Below are positions 5,310-13,338 of a stretch of DNA of 30,609 bases, piece by piece. Source of the DNA: Anaerolineae bacterium (lineage in GTDB: Bacteria > Chloroflexota > Anaerolineae > Anaerolineales > Villigracilaceae); assembly GCA_017303735.1 (NCBI GenBank), contig JAFLCF010000015.1, positions 7,187 through 37,795 of the forward strand, read 5' to 3'. Below the pieces are notes generated by a model. It made no database searches. It saw nothing but the letters and a program-made list of their open reading frames with translations, and was not told where the DNA came from. The position numbers and the translations under genes are program-made. Each line of letters begins with the position of its first letter. Positions within the stretch are counted from its first letter, which is position 1.

Positions 5310-6474
5310 GCAACCGATTCGCGTAATTGATGGCAACGCCCAGCCGTTTGCGCCTTTTTGGCAGGTACGCAATGCCGCAGAGACGGGCGGCGATGCCGAG
5401 GTCGATCTGATAGGTCCCATTTCTGAATTTTCGTGGATGGGCGACGAGGTCACCCCGAAAAAATTCAAGGATGATCTGTATGCGGCGGGCAACGGCGGAC
5501 CGGTGCTGGTGCGTTTGCACAGCGGCGGCGGCGATATTTTTGCGGCTTCGACCATTCGCTCGATCCTTGCCGAATACCCCGGCAAAGTGACCGTCAACAT
5601 CATGGGCTTGTGCGCCTCGGCTGCTGTGGGAGTGGCGCTGGCTGCCGATGAGGTCAACATCTACGACACCGCTTATTTCATGATCCACAACCCGGCGTAT
5701 ATGTTCTTTGGCGCCATGCTGGATGCCGATGTGATGCGCAAAATGGCAGATGATCTTGTTGTTTTCAAAGATGGCATTTTGAACGCTTATGAAAGCGCCA
5801 CGGGTTTGAGCCGTGACGAGCTTTCCGCCATGATGGACGCTGAAACCTGGATGACTGCTCAAGAAGCTGTGGACAAGGGCTTTGCGCATCACGTGATTGG
5901 CGGCGGGCGCAAAGTGGACATGAAGAACGCCGTCAAAAATTTTGTGAATGTTCCGTCGGTTCTGTTGAACGCGGCGGTTATTGAACCTGAAGAAGACGAA
6001 GCCGAAGACGGGCAGGCGCCCGCCGTGGTGGAGGTGGTGGATGCAGAGGCGCAGGCGCGCCGCGATGCAAACCGCAGCCGATTGGATCAGGCGAAGAATT
6101 TTGTATTTGGAGAAACCCCTATGAATATTCGTGAAGTCCAGAAGGCGCACGCCGCAAAGGTGGAACGCGCCCAGGCGCTCATGCAATTGACTGAAACCGA
6201 GGCACGCGATTTCACTGCTGAAGAGCAGACCGAGTTCGACACCTGCCTGACCGAAGCCGAAGATCTGAGCGGCAAGATCGTGGCATTTCAGGAACGCAAG
6301 ACCCGTTTGCAGGCGCAGATTGATGGCGTTTCTGTGAGCGGCGCTGCCGACGCTGAGAAGCCTGAAAGCAACGCGAGCGCCAAGCGCAAGACCTTGACCC
6401 GCGCCGAGTATGACGCACTCAACTCCACCAAGAAGGCTGAATTCAGCCGCGCTGGTGGCAAGATCGAAAATTAA
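5302..6474 (+). CDS. ClpP-like head maturation protease fused to a scaffold region
   Basis: 390 residues. The first ~205 form a ClpP/S14-type serine protease: VLVRLHSGGGDIFA, then GLCASAAVGVALAAD with candidate nucleophile Ser106, and MIHNP with candidate His129, as in phage prohead proteases. Residues 206-273 are an acidic linker (PEEDEAEDG). From residue 274 there is a coiled-coil Glu/Ala/Lys-rich region like the delta domain of HK97-type scaffolds. ATG 5302 is preferred over 5287 because GGAG lies seven bases before it. The gene would cut scaffold and itself during head maturation. An internal start probably releases the scaffold alone. Confidence 0.88.
   Translation: MNKQPIRVIDGNAQPFAPFWQVRNAAETGGDAEVDLIGPISEFSWMGDEVTPKKFKDDLYAAGNGGPVLVRLHSGGGDIFAASTIRSILAEYPGKVTVNIMGLCASAAVGVALAADEVNIYDTAYFMIHNPAYMFFGAMLDADVMRKMADDLVVFKDGILNAYESATGLSRDELSAMMDAETWMTAQEAVDKGFAHHVIGGGRKVDMKNAVKNFVNVPSVLLNAAVIEPEEDEAEDGQAPAVVEVVDAEAQARRDANRSRLDQAKNFVFGETPMNIREVQKAHAAKVERAQALMQLTETEARDFTAEEQTEFDTCLTEAEDLSGKIVAFQERKTRLQAQIDGVSVSGAADAEKPESNASAKRKTLTRAEYDALNSTKKAEFSRAGGKIEN
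6121..6474 (+). CDS. Nested in-frame scaffold protein (internal start)
   Basis: Inside the protease gene, TGGAGA (6108-6113) lies eight bases before ATG 6121, in the same frame, and the sequence after it (MNIREVQKAH) begins a self-contained 117-residue coiled-coil protein. It ends in a basic segment (KRKTLTRAEYDALN...FSRAGGKIEN). This matches the C/Nu3 design of phage lambda, where a scaffold is translated from within the protease gene. It would supply extra copies of scaffold over protease. Inferred from the ribosome site and domain border. Confidence 0.6.
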   Translation: MNIREVQKAHAAKVERAQALMQLTETEARDFTAEEQTEFDTCLTEAEDLSGKIVAFQERKTRLQAQIDGVSVSGAADAEKPESNASAKRKTLTRAEYDALNSTKKAEFSRAGGKIEN

Positions 6475-6490
6475 GAAAGAGGCAAATTAA

Positions 6491-7624
6491 ATGGCTAACA
6501 CCGTTACCAACCTTATCCCTGATGCCTATGTGGCATTGGATGTCGTTTCCCGCGAGTTGACCGGCATGGTCAATTCTGTGGCTCGCGATTCAAGTGCCGA
6601 CGCTGTGGCGCTGAACCAAACCGTGCGCAGTTTCATCACCCCCGCCAACTCGGCAGGCGGCGATTTCACTCCGTCCATGACTCTGCCTTCTGCGTCTGAT
6701 CAGACCATCAGCAACAAGGCAATCACCATCTCCAAGAGCAAGTACTACCCATTCTCTTGGACTGCCGAAGAAGAATACGCAATGGACAAGGGTCCGGGTG
6801 CCTTGAACATTAAGCAAGACCAGATTGCGCAGGCAATTCGTGCGGCTGTGAATGCGATGGAAACCGATCTTTGGACTGCGGCTTATCAGGGCGCTTCCCG
6901 CGCCTATGGTACCGCTGGCACCACGCCTTTCGGCACCGCTGGCGATTACAGCGACGCTGCTCAAGTTCGCAAGATCCTTGATGACAACGGCGCTCCTCCT
7001 ACTGATCGTTCCTTGGTCATCAACACCACTGCTGGCGCAAACATCCGCGGCAAACAGGCTCAGGTTCAGATGTATGGCAGTGATTCGCTTTTGCGCCAAG
7101 GTGTGATCCTTGACCAGGCTGGCTTTGCTGTCAAAGAATCTGCAGCAATCTCCGCTGTCACCAAAGGTACCGGCGCATCGTACTTGGTGAACAACAGTGG
7201 CGGCTATGCCATTGGTGCAACCACCATCGCGGCTGACACTGGCTCTGGCACTATTCTCGCTGGTGACACTGTCACTTTTGCCAGTGATACCAACAAGTAT
7301 GTGGTCACCACTGCTCTTTCTGGCGGTTCCTTTGTGATTGCTGAACCGGGTCTTCGCAAAGCTCTTGCTGACAATGCCGCCATCACCGTTGGCAACGACA
7401 ACACCCCGAACGTTGCTTTGAGCCGCAATGCTGTGTTGCTGGCGACTCGTTTGCCGATCATGGGCAACGATGCTGGCGATCACGAAGTCATCACCGATGA
7501 CCGCACCGGGCTTTCGTTCATGATCAGCAACTACAAGGGCGTTGGTATGGGCGTGTATTGGGTGCAGGTTTGTTATGGCTACAAAGTCCTCAAGCCTGAA
7601 CACGTCGCGCTTTTGCTCGGCTAA
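6491..7624 (+). CDS. Major capsid protein, P22 coat-like
   Basis: 377 residues starting MANTVTNLIPDAYVALDVVSREL, the typical opening of the P22 coat-like family, followed by VNSVARD, QTVRSFITPA and the FSWTAEEEYAMD region. Residues ~220-300 (VNNSGGYAIGATTIAADT...FVIAEPGL) are a Gly/Thr-rich beta insertion corresponding in position to the insertion domain of such coats. The C-terminal GVYWVQVCYGYKVLKPEHVALLLG is also family-like. A GAAAGAGG site precedes ATG. It follows the protease/scaffold as expected. Its codon use (many GCT, GGC, AAG) differs a little from neighbours, as in highly expressed genes. The fold is HK97-like. Confidence 0.85.
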   Translation: MANTVTNLIPDAYVALDVVSRELTGMVNSVARDSSADAVALNQTVRSFITPANSAGGDFTPSMTLPSASDQTISNKAITISKSKYYPFSWTAEEEYAMDKGPGALNIKQDQIAQAIRAAVNAMETDLWTAAYQGASRAYGTAGTTPFGTAGDYSDAAQVRKILDDNGAPPTDRSLVINTTAGANIRGKQAQVQMYGSDSLLRQGVILDQAGFAVKESAAISAVTKGTGASYLVNNSGGYAIGATTIAADTGSGTILAGDTVTFASDTNKYVVTTALSGGSFVIAEPGLRKALADNAAITVGNDNTPNVALSRNAVLLATRLPIMGNDAGDHEVITDDRTGLSFMISNYKGVGMGVYWVQVCYGYKVLKPEHVALLLG

Positions 7625-7629
7625 TCGTA

Positions 7630-7692
7630 AGGATCCCAGCCTGCTCCTTCCAGGCTGATTCCCCTGTGGGCGGGGTGACCTTCCGCACCCCG
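7630..7692 (+). other. Tandem hairpins after the capsid gene
   Basis: CAGCCTG (about 7638) pairs with CAGGCTG, and GGGGTG pairs with CACCCC shortly after. No T-run follows, so these look like RNA processing or stabilising stems, or leaky terminators, rather than full terminators. They separate the capsid gene from the connector gene. Confidence 0.4.
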
Positions 7693-7709
7693 TCCACTTT
7701 TGGAGATGT

Positions 7710-8738
7710 ATGGCAACTGTTCAGGTTTTTGCAACCGTCAACGAAATACACGAGGGCTCTGAATTGCGCGGCTCTGAGAAAGAGTTTCGCGTGTTCGAAA
7801 AGCTGCTCGCGGCTTCGCAACTGCTCACCATGCGGGTGGGGCATTTTCTGCCCGTCCTCGAAACGCGCACCCTGAACGCGCCGAAAACATCCACCAAACT
7901 TTTCTTGCCATTCAGCCTGCTATCGCTGACTAGCATCGTCAACGATGGCACGACCTTGAGCGGGTCTGACTATCTGCTCAAGCCGGATGGCGGGCATTGG
8001 GCAAACGGTCCCTACACCTACCTCGAAATTGACCCAGACGCCACCAACCTCAGCGCATGGGATACCGATGCCGATGGCATTGTGATCACCGGCAGGCTGG
8101 GGCTGTTCAATGCGACGCTTGCGCTCGGGGCTACGCTCGGAGCTGCGTTGAGCGACACGACCGGCACCCTGCTGCAAGTTTCGAACGGCGCAAAAGTTTC
8201 ACCGGGCGCGGTCTTGCTGGTGGATAGTGAATGGCTGTTCGTGCGCGAAACCACCACACCGGTGACAGCCGTCACCACCCTGGGCGCGGCACTAGATGCC
8301 AACGCCGAAACCTGCACCGTGGCAAGCGGCGCGGCATTGAACGTGGGCGAGATCATCCGCTTTGATTTTGAACAAGCCAAAGTCATCGATATCAACTCGA
8401 ACAGCGTGTACTTGCAGCGCGGTTGGAACAAGACCACAAAGACCAGTCACCTGATCAACGCCAATGTGGACGTGTACCGCAAATTCACCATCGATCGCGG
8501 CGTGAACGGGTCAACGGCTGCCACGCACACACAAGGCACAGCCATCTCGCGCCAGCAGATCCCCGCCGATGTGAACGAATTGACCCGCAAGATCGCAGTG
8601 CGCATGTTGAAAGATGCCGCCACGGGTTACGCCGGGCGCACGGGTGACGAAGCCACCGGCACTGCCATGTACACCTACATCCTGCCGCATGAGTTGGATG
8701 AGGTCATGAACCAGTACCGCATTGCGAGAGCCGCATGA
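7710..8738 (+). CDS. Putative head-tail connector with beta-rich insertion
   Basis: 342 residues. The N-terminus (EKEFRVFEKLLAASQLLTMRVGHFLPVLETRTLNAPKT) and the C-terminal helix block (IPADVNELTRKIAVRMLKDA...HELDEVMNQYRIA) resemble the helical layout of adaptor proteins that bind under the portal. Between them are about 200 residues of Thr/Ala/Gly-rich beta sequence with two internally similar segments (ATLGAALSDTTGTLLQVSNGA and TTLGAALDANAETCTVASGAA). The position directly after the coat gene fits a head-completion role. A decoration function of the beta part is possible. The assignment rests mainly on gene order. Confidence 0.45.
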   Translation: MATVQVFATVNEIHEGSELRGSEKEFRVFEKLLAASQLLTMRVGHFLPVLETRTLNAPKTSTKLFLPFSLLSLTSIVNDGTTLSGSDYLLKPDGGHWANGPYTYLEIDPDATNLSAWDTDADGIVITGRLGLFNATLALGATLGAALSDTTGTLLQVSNGAKVSPGAVLLVDSEWLFVRETTTPVTAVTTLGAALDANAETCTVASGAALNVGEIIRFDFEQAKVIDINSNSVYLQRGWNKTTKTSHLINANVDVYRKFTIDRGVNGSTAATHTQGTAISRQQIPADVNELTRKIAVRMLKDAATGYAGRTGDEATGTAMYTYILPHELDEVMNQYRIARAA

Positions 8739-9184
8739 GTTACAAGATTGATTTCAACGCCGCCGATGTGAACTGGCAGATCGATATGCTGAAGCTATTT
8801 CCAAAAATAGCCAACCAGTATTTTTATCCCGCCATGCACCGCGCCACGAGTGAGATTAAAGGCGCGATCGAGCCAAATATCCCTGTGCGCACGGGCTTGG
8901 CGAAAAGCGAATTCCGCAAAGCAGTATCAGGCAAGGGCTTGAACATCACCGGGCGCGTGGGCTGGAAGTATGGCACGAAGGCTTGGTACATCAACGTTCA
9001 CGAATATGGTGCACCGCCGCACGCAATCGGGTATGTGCCGAGCTTGAATGTGACTATCAAAAAGCACCCCGGCGTGCCTGCGCTCAAGTTTATGGAGCGC
9101 GGACAAGAACAAGCTGACGACAAAGTAAACCCTGAAATGGCGCGCGCGGCAGAAGCCGTTGTGAACCATTTAGCGAGAAAATAA
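8735..9184 (+). CDS. HK97 gp10-like neck / tail completion protein
   Basis: 149 residues with AMHRATSEIKGAIEPNIPVRTGLAKSEF, then GRVGWKYGTKAWYINVHEYGAPPHAIGY and a helical end (ALKFMERGQEQADDKV). The 'P..TG.L..S' step followed by 'Y...HEYG' and a C-terminal 'F...A' segment is the usual pattern of HK97 gp10-like proteins, which join head to tail. ATG overlaps the previous stop by four bases and its own TAA overlaps the next ATG, so it is part of a coupled block. Confidence 0.68.
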   Translation: MSYKIDFNAADVNWQIDMLKLFPKIANQYFYPAMHRATSEIKGAIEPNIPVRTGLAKSEFRKAVSGKGLNITGRVGWKYGTKAWYINVHEYGAPPHAIGYVPSLNVTIKKHPGVPALKFMERGQEQADDKVNPEMARAAEAVVNHLARK

Positions 9185-9663
9185 TGGCGAATTGGATGGA
9201 AAGCTGGCTCGACACACTTTGCGAAGTGATGGCGATCACTGACCCGCACGGCAAGCAGGTCACTTCGTATTACGTGTTCAAGCGCAACGAGCTGCCGTTG
9301 GCGGTTTCGTCTGAGCATATCCCTTGTGCGATTTCCTACGTCAACGACCCTGAAGTGCAATACAGCGAAGGCGGTCCGCTGGAAATATTTTGGAAAGGGC
9401 AGACCGAGTTTCATCTCACCACGGATGTTTCGCCTGCCAACATTCCGTATATTTTGAAGTTTTACGAAATTATTTTGAGGGCGTGTGCCGCGCAAATGAA
9501 GCTGGGCGGCTTGGTTGCCTATTTTTCAATTTTGCAAAAGACGGCGAACGCCATGCAGTTTTCTGTGTATCGCAATAAAGACAACGAACCCGATCACGAA
9601 GGCATTTTGGTGCGTTGGGAAGTGTATCAAAACGTTAGCGGTGATCTAACCGTGAGTAGATGA
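9184..9663 (+). CDS. Probable tail terminator / neck protein
   Basis: 159 residues, starting inside the stop of the gp10-like gene (TAATG). Alternating strands and helices (VTSYYVFKRNELPLAVS, EIFWKGQTEFHLTT, YILKFYEIILRACAAQMKL, NAMQFSVYRNKDNEP, ILVRWEVYQN) fit a small alpha/beta protein. In siphoviruses the gene between the gp10-like protein and the tail tube usually encodes the tail terminator that caps the tube. No sequence family is recognised directly, so the call is by position. Confidence 0.5.
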   Translation: MANWMESWLDTLCEVMAITDPHGKQVTSYYVFKRNELPLAVSSEHIPCAISYVNDPEVQYSEGGPLEIFWKGQTEFHLTTDVSPANIPYILKFYEIILRACAAQMKLGGLVAYFSILQKTANAMQFSVYRNKDNEPDHEGILVRWEVYQNVSGDLTVSR

Positions 9664-9716
9664 CCCCTCCCCAGCCCTCCCAAAATACCGCTTCGCGGAT
9701 ATTTGGAGAGGGGAGG
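9664..9716 (+). repeat. CCCCTCCCC/GGGGAGG inverted-repeat element, copy A
   Basis: CCCCTCCCCAGCCCTCCC is followed by an inner hairpin (AAATACCGC, TTC, GCGGATATTT) and then GGAGAGGGGAGG. It fills the gap between two tail genes, and its right arm lies just before the ribosome site of the next gene. A second element of the same design lies at 10941. Confidence 0.65.
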
Positions 9717-9730
9717 AAAAAGGAGAAGCA

Positions 9731-9940
9731 ATGACAAAATACAAATTTATCGGCGAAGGCATGGGCGTGCCCGGTCTGCCGCATGAAATTACGGATGAGC
9801 AAGCCAAAAAAGATGGCGTGGGCGCTTTGCTTGAGCAGGCGGTCATGCTTGGTTTGTACGAAGAAGTGAAAGAAACGGTCAAAGGTCAAAAGTCAAAGGT
9901 CGAGCCGCTTGGCTCGAAAGGAGATGTGAGCGATGGGTAG
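9731..9940 (+). CDS. 69-aa hypothetical, tail module
   Basis: A strong AGGAG site precedes ATG (MTKYKFIGEGMGVPGLPHEI). The middle is acidic-helical (TDEQAKKDGVGALLEQAVMLGLYEEV) and the end is a basic/polar tail that overlaps the start of the tail tube gene by eight bases. The opening 'YKFIGEGxGVPGLPHEIT' reads like the short beta-strand proteins encoded near tail tube genes that describe a ligand loop plus helix. No function is assigned. Translational coupling to the tail tube gene is likely. Confidence 0.6.
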   Translation: MTKYKFIGEGMGVPGLPHEITDEQAKKDGVGALLEQAVMLGLYEEVKETVKGQKSKVEPLGSKGDVSDG

Positions 9941-10940
9941 CAGATACTTTTCGAAGGTGCAGTTTGGCAAAGAAGGCACACGCGGCACAGCGGTAGATGC
10001 CGACACAATCATGTTGGGGCGCACCCCAGCGGTGAATTCTGACACCGCGCCGGTGTATCCGCGTGAAGATGTGGGCATCAATGCGCCTGCGGTGCGCTCG
10101 GTGAAGGGTGGCTTGCTGTACATGAACACCCTCAGCAGCGAACACGGCTACTTCCAACAGTTGCCGGTGCTCTTTGGTTGCGGGCTCAAGGGCGGTGTGA
10201 CCCCCTCTGAAACGACCGCCAGCCAGAGCGATTATGCCTGGAACTTTTCACCCTCGTTGACGGCGGCGAACAGCCCCGACTCACTCACCATTGAATTGGG
10301 CGATGATACCCAAGCCTTTGAAGCCGAGTATTGCATGTTTGAGCGCATCCGCATCAGCGGCGAAGTGGCTCAGGGCATGGAACCCAGCCCGGTCAATGTA
10401 GAGGCGGATTTCTTCGGGCGGCAGCTCACCCCGACCAGCTTCACCAGTGCAATCTCATTGCCGACGGCAGAGCCGATCAACGCCAAGCTGGCGCGCTTTT
10501 ACCTTGACACATCTTGGAGCGGCGTGGGCGGCACCGAAAAAGCCAACATCTTGCGCTCGTTCGATATTGAGATTGTCACCGGTGTGAAGCCTGTTTTTTC
10601 GGGCAGCGCGTATCGCTATTTCAACACACACAGCGAAGGTCTGATTGAAGTGACCGCCAGCTTTGTATTTGAAGGCAACAGCGATGCCGATGCCATCTTT
10701 GATGCTCATCAAGCCAACACTTTTCAGGTAGTGCGCTTGAAGGTCAGCGGCGCACAAATCGGCTCGGGCGTAAGCCACAGCCTGACGCTGGACATCGGCG
10801 GCACGTGGCAATCGGTTTCGCCGTTGAGCAGCGAAGACCGCAACAACAATCTGCACGCTGCCACGCTGTACGGGTTCTATGACCCGACCGGCGCGAAGAT
10901 GCTTCAGGCAAATGTTGTGACAAATGTGAGTGCGTACTAA
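9933..10940 (+). CDS. Major tail tube protein
   Basis: 335 residues rich in beta strands: MGSRYFSKVQFGKEGTRGTAVDAD (extended arm), then IRISGEVAQGMEPSPVNVEADFFGRQLTPTSFT and ARFYLDTSWSGVGGTEKANILRSFDIEIVTGVKPVFSG, and a long EVTASFVFEGNSDADAIFDAH segment. These are typical of siphovirus tail tube subunits that stack as hexameric rings around the tape measure. AAAGGAG precedes ATG. The next genes are the tail assembly chaperones, confirming the position. Confidence 0.78.
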   Translation: MGSRYFSKVQFGKEGTRGTAVDADTIMLGRTPAVNSDTAPVYPREDVGINAPAVRSVKGGLLYMNTLSSEHGYFQQLPVLFGCGLKGGVTPSETTASQSDYAWNFSPSLTAANSPDSLTIELGDDTQAFEAEYCMFERIRISGEVAQGMEPSPVNVEADFFGRQLTPTSFTSAISLPTAEPINAKLARFYLDTSWSGVGGTEKANILRSFDIEIVTGVKPVFSGSAYRYFNTHSEGLIEVTASFVFEGNSDADAIFDAHQANTFQVVRLKVSGAQIGSGVSHSLTLDIGGTWQSVSPLSSEDRNNNLHAATLYGFYDPTGAKMLQANVVTNVSAY

Positions 10941-10986
10941 CCCCTCCCCCAGCCCCTCCCCGAATGCTGCGCATTCAGAGAGGGGA
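10941..10986 (+). repeat. CCCCTCCCC/GGGGAG inverted-repeat element, copy B
   Basis: CCCCTCCCCCAGCCCCTCCCC, an inner perfect hairpin GAATGC-TGC-GCATTC, then GAGAGGGGAG. Same arms as the element at 9664 but with a different inner palindrome, so the two are members of a family rather than a recent duplication. It fills the gap after the tail tube gene. Confidence 0.65.
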
Positions 10987-10997
10987 GCAAAGGTGAT

Positions 10998-11321
10998 ATG
11001 GAAATAAAAATTCCGAAAGTGTTGAAGCCGATCAACCTGCAAGAGTATGACGAAGCTCTTGCAGGGAAAACGGTTTTGGCGTGGGTGAACCCGACGCTGG
11101 CGATGCTGAAAGAGCATGACCGCATTATTAAGGACGGGCAGGATGATGAGTTCTTTGAGTGGTTTCGCGTCATCCTTTCGCAAGGTGCAGATGCGGCGAC
11201 GCATGTGACATTGGAGAATATCGCCGAATGGCGCGAGCAGGACCCGTCCTTTTGGGTGTGGTTGATCGGCGCGTATTGGGATCTGCGCAAGGAACACCTT
11301 GCAAAAAAAAAGGCGAGTTAG
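10998..11321 (+). CDS. Tail assembly chaperone, short form
   Basis: 107 residues, MEIKIPKVLKPINLQ, then helical and acidic (YDEALAGKTVLAWVNPTLAMLKEHDRIIKDGQDDEFFEWFRVILSQ), ending EHLAKKKAS. It lies between the tail tube and tape measure genes, where siphoviruses encode the lambda G/GT-type chaperones that coat the tape measure during tail assembly. Its 3' end carries the slippery sequence that yields the longer fusion. AAAGGTG precedes ATG. Confidence 0.75.
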   Translation: MEIKIPKVLKPINLQEYDEALAGKTVLAWVNPTLAMLKEHDRIIKDGQDDEFFEWFRVILSQGADAATHVTLENIAEWREQDPSFWVWLIGAYWDLRKEHLAKKKAS

Positions 11322-11596
11322 ATGCGGCGCTGGGTGAGATTGCCAGTGCCAAGCGGACGAGCCATGCCTTTATTGCCGATACGCTGAGGGCGCGACGCTA
11401 CAACCGGTTGCTCGGTTTTTCAGTTTTCACACCATGGACGGTAAACGAGATAGACCAAGAGACCGCAGACGCGTTGGATGCAATCGATGAGTTGGATAAA
11501 GACCAGGCAGACTTTGCGAAAGCCAAGCAGGATTTTGAGAACGTGCTGGCGAAGCGTAGAGCGGCAAGCGGTTACAGAAGTTATGCGAGACGATAA
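10998..11596 (+). CDS. Tail assembly chaperone, -1 frameshift fusion (G-T type)
   Basis: A -1 shift at A AAA AAG (11306-11312) joins the short chaperone to the overlapping frame that runs to TAA at 11594-11596, giving about 199 residues. After the shift the sequence is GELDAALGEIASAKRTS, then LRARRYNRLLGFSVFTPWTV and a coiled-coil acidic end. The second frame has no good start of its own near the junction; an upstream in-frame ATG lies deep in the first gene and encodes an unlikely Cys/Arg-rich stretch. Such frameshifted pairs are conserved in siphovirus tails. Confidence 0.75.
11289..11350 (+). promoter_or_regulatory. Programmed -1 frameshift signal
   Basis: Nine adenines (11303-11311) place the canonical heptamer A AAA AAG in the zero frame. 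AAGGAA (11289-11294) lies about 11 bases upstream like the stimulatory Shine-Dalgarno of dnaX. Downstream, GGCGCTGG (11326-11333) pairs with CCAGTGCC (11343-11350), a possible stimulatory stem, though 13 bases away. Confidence 0.72.
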
Positions 11597-11610
11597 CAGG
11601 AGATTTTTGA

Positions 11611-13338
11611 ATGGCGCGATCTGTTCTTGATGTCATCATAAACCTAAAAAAACAAGGCAGTGCTGATGAGCAGGCTGTTAAAGGTTTGGTGCAGGTCAAG
11701 CGGGCTATTACAGACGCGGCTGCGGTGGCGGGTGGTTTGGTTGCGGCTGGATACGCTGTTAAAAAAATATGGGAGCAGACGGGTGGTGTGGCGGTAGAGT
11801 ACGCCAATAAGGTGCGTGAAATTACCGACGTAAGCCGCCTATCAGCCGAGGAAAGCTCGAAACTCATCCAATTAACGGATGACTACAAAGTATCACAAGA
11901 AGACCTGTTGAAGATCATGCAAAAGAATGGGGATGTGTACGATTACTCCATTCAGGGTTTGGCGGGCATGTCTGATGCCTATAACGACCTTACCACCAAA
12001 GAAGAAAAAGCCAACTTCATGCAAGAACGCTTCGGTAAAAACTGGGGCAGTTTTGTCGAGCTGATGGAGCAGGGCAGCGATAAGATTATTGCGGCTGGCG
12101 AAGGCATTAATAAAGCATTGATTCTTGATGAAGCGGCGCTGAAGAGTGCGCGTGAATACGAAAAACAACTTGATAGCCTGAACGACACGGCTGATGCTGT
12201 AAAAATCAGCGTGGGTACAAAGATGGTTCCAGCCTTTACTGACCTACTGGAAGTCATTCAAATGCAAGTAGATGACGGGCTGAATTGGAAGGACTTCATC
12301 CCCCCGCTAGTAATTATTGATAATTTAAAAAAATGGAACGAAGCCACAAGAGATTCTAATTCGCTGCAAGAAAGGGCGAATCAAATAATGATAGGAGGTG
12401 CTGCAAGAAACCGCGAAGAAGCTTTAACAATGGCAGCAGCGGCTATTGAAATAGATAAAGCAAGCACCGCCCGAATGAATGGGCTGGCTTCGTTGTACGC
12501 CAATACAGACGCGACAAAAGCCAATACGGCAGCAACTGAAGCAGACGCGGAAGCAATCAAGGCGGCGAGCGACGCGAACCGTGAATTTTTGAGCACGCTG
12601 GGCTCAGTCAATTCGACGTATCAGAGTTACATGGAAACGACCAAGAGCCTTGAGCAAGAGCGCATTGAGCTTGAAAAGGAAAAGCAAGGTCTGATTGCGC
12701 AGGGGTATTCTGAACAATCGACCCAGATTCAGGAAGTTAACGCCAAGATCGCCGAGAACCAGCAGCAGACGACTGCGGCGGCGGATCAGTTTGAGTTAGA
12801 TAACAAGCGCATTTTGCTTGGGTATTTGGAGCGCAAGTTGACGGCTGACGGCATTTTGGATGATAAGGAGTTGATCTGGTTGACCGAGAAGGGTGTGGCG
12901 TGGGGCGTGTATCACCAAACGGCGGTGGCAGAGACGCAGGCGATGATCAACGAGGCGAATGGGCTGATCGAAGGATTGATCACTGAGAAAACCTTCACGC
13001 TGTCGCTGAATACGATCTACAGCCAGGCGGGCAACTCAACGCAAAACAACGTGTACGGAAATGGCTCGCGTAACGCGGCGGGCACGCATGGCTTTGAGCC
13101 GGTGCCTGCTGGGCATCCGACAGACACATTTGCAATTATGGCGAACTCGAATGAAGAGTACTTTGTACGCGATAAGGGCGCCACGTCAATGGCGGGCGGC
13201 ATGAGCGGCGGCGCGGTAAATGTGACGATCAACTTTAACAGCGTGGTCAACACTGCCGACCGTGAAAAAGCCAAAGGCGCGTTGGAGCCGATCATCTTCG
13301 ATGCGATCCGCAAGGCGCGGGCGCAGGGGAGGGTGTAG
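11611..13338 (+). CDS. Tape measure protein
   Basis: 575 residues with AGGAG before ATG. It has an N-terminal helix array (SVLDVIINLKKQGSADEQAVKGL), an apolar helix (AAAVAGGLVAAGYAVKKIW), a region like phage tape measures (EYANKVREITDVSRLSAEESSKLIQLTDDYKVSQEDLL), Ala/Glu-rich coiled coils (about 280-420), and a C-terminal FTLSLNTIYSQAG...AVNVTINFNSVVNTADREKAKGALEPII segment typical of tape measures. It sets tail length; at the usual ~0.15 nm per residue this suggests a tail near 85 nm (estimate). Codon use in 12300-12500 is more A-rich, a possible mosaic segment. Confidence 0.85.
   Translation: MARSVLDVIINLKKQGSADEQAVKGLVQVKRAITDAAAVAGGLVAAGYAVKKIWEQTGGVAVEYANKVREITDVSRLSAEESSKLIQLTDDYKVSQEDLLKIMQKNGDVYDYSIQGLAGMSDAYNDLTTKEEKANFMQERFGKNWGSFVELMEQGSDKIIAAGEGINKALILDEAALKSAREYEKQLDSLNDTADAVKISVGTKMVPAFTDLLEVIQMQVDDGLNWKDFIPPLVIIDNLKKWNEATRDSNSLQERANQIMIGGAARNREEALTMAAAAIEIDKASTARMNGLASLYANTDATKANTAATEADAEAIKAASDANREFLSTLGSVNSTYQSYMETTKSLEQERIELEKEKQGLIAQGYSEQSTQIQEVNAKIAENQQQTTAAADQFELDNKRILLGYLERKLTADGILDDKELIWLTEKGVAWGVYHQTAVAETQAMINEANGLIEGLITEKTFTLSLNTIYSQAGNSTQNNVYGNGSRNAAGTHGFEPVPAGHPTDTFAIMANSNEEYFVRDKGATSMAGGMSGGAVNVTINFNSVVNTADREKAKGALEPIIFDAIRKARAQGRV

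Noticed and set aside
5275..6186. 303-codon open frame on the minus strand over the protease gene
   Set aside because: Codon-bias shadow: composition rich in His, Arg and Ala, no ribosome site, fully opposite a clear gene.
6590..7603. 337-codon open frame on the minus strand over the capsid gene
   Set aside because: Antisense of a highly biased gene; no family-like features.
11159..11596. Separate gene from ATG 11159
   Set aside because: Its first ~50 codons are an unlikely Cys/Arg-rich overlap; the frame is better explained as the -1 frameshift extension of the chaperone.
13244..13260. GTGGTCAAC as partner of the last R' GTTGACC (array continuing)
   Set aside because: 10 kb away inside the tape measure gene with no attC arms; chance match.
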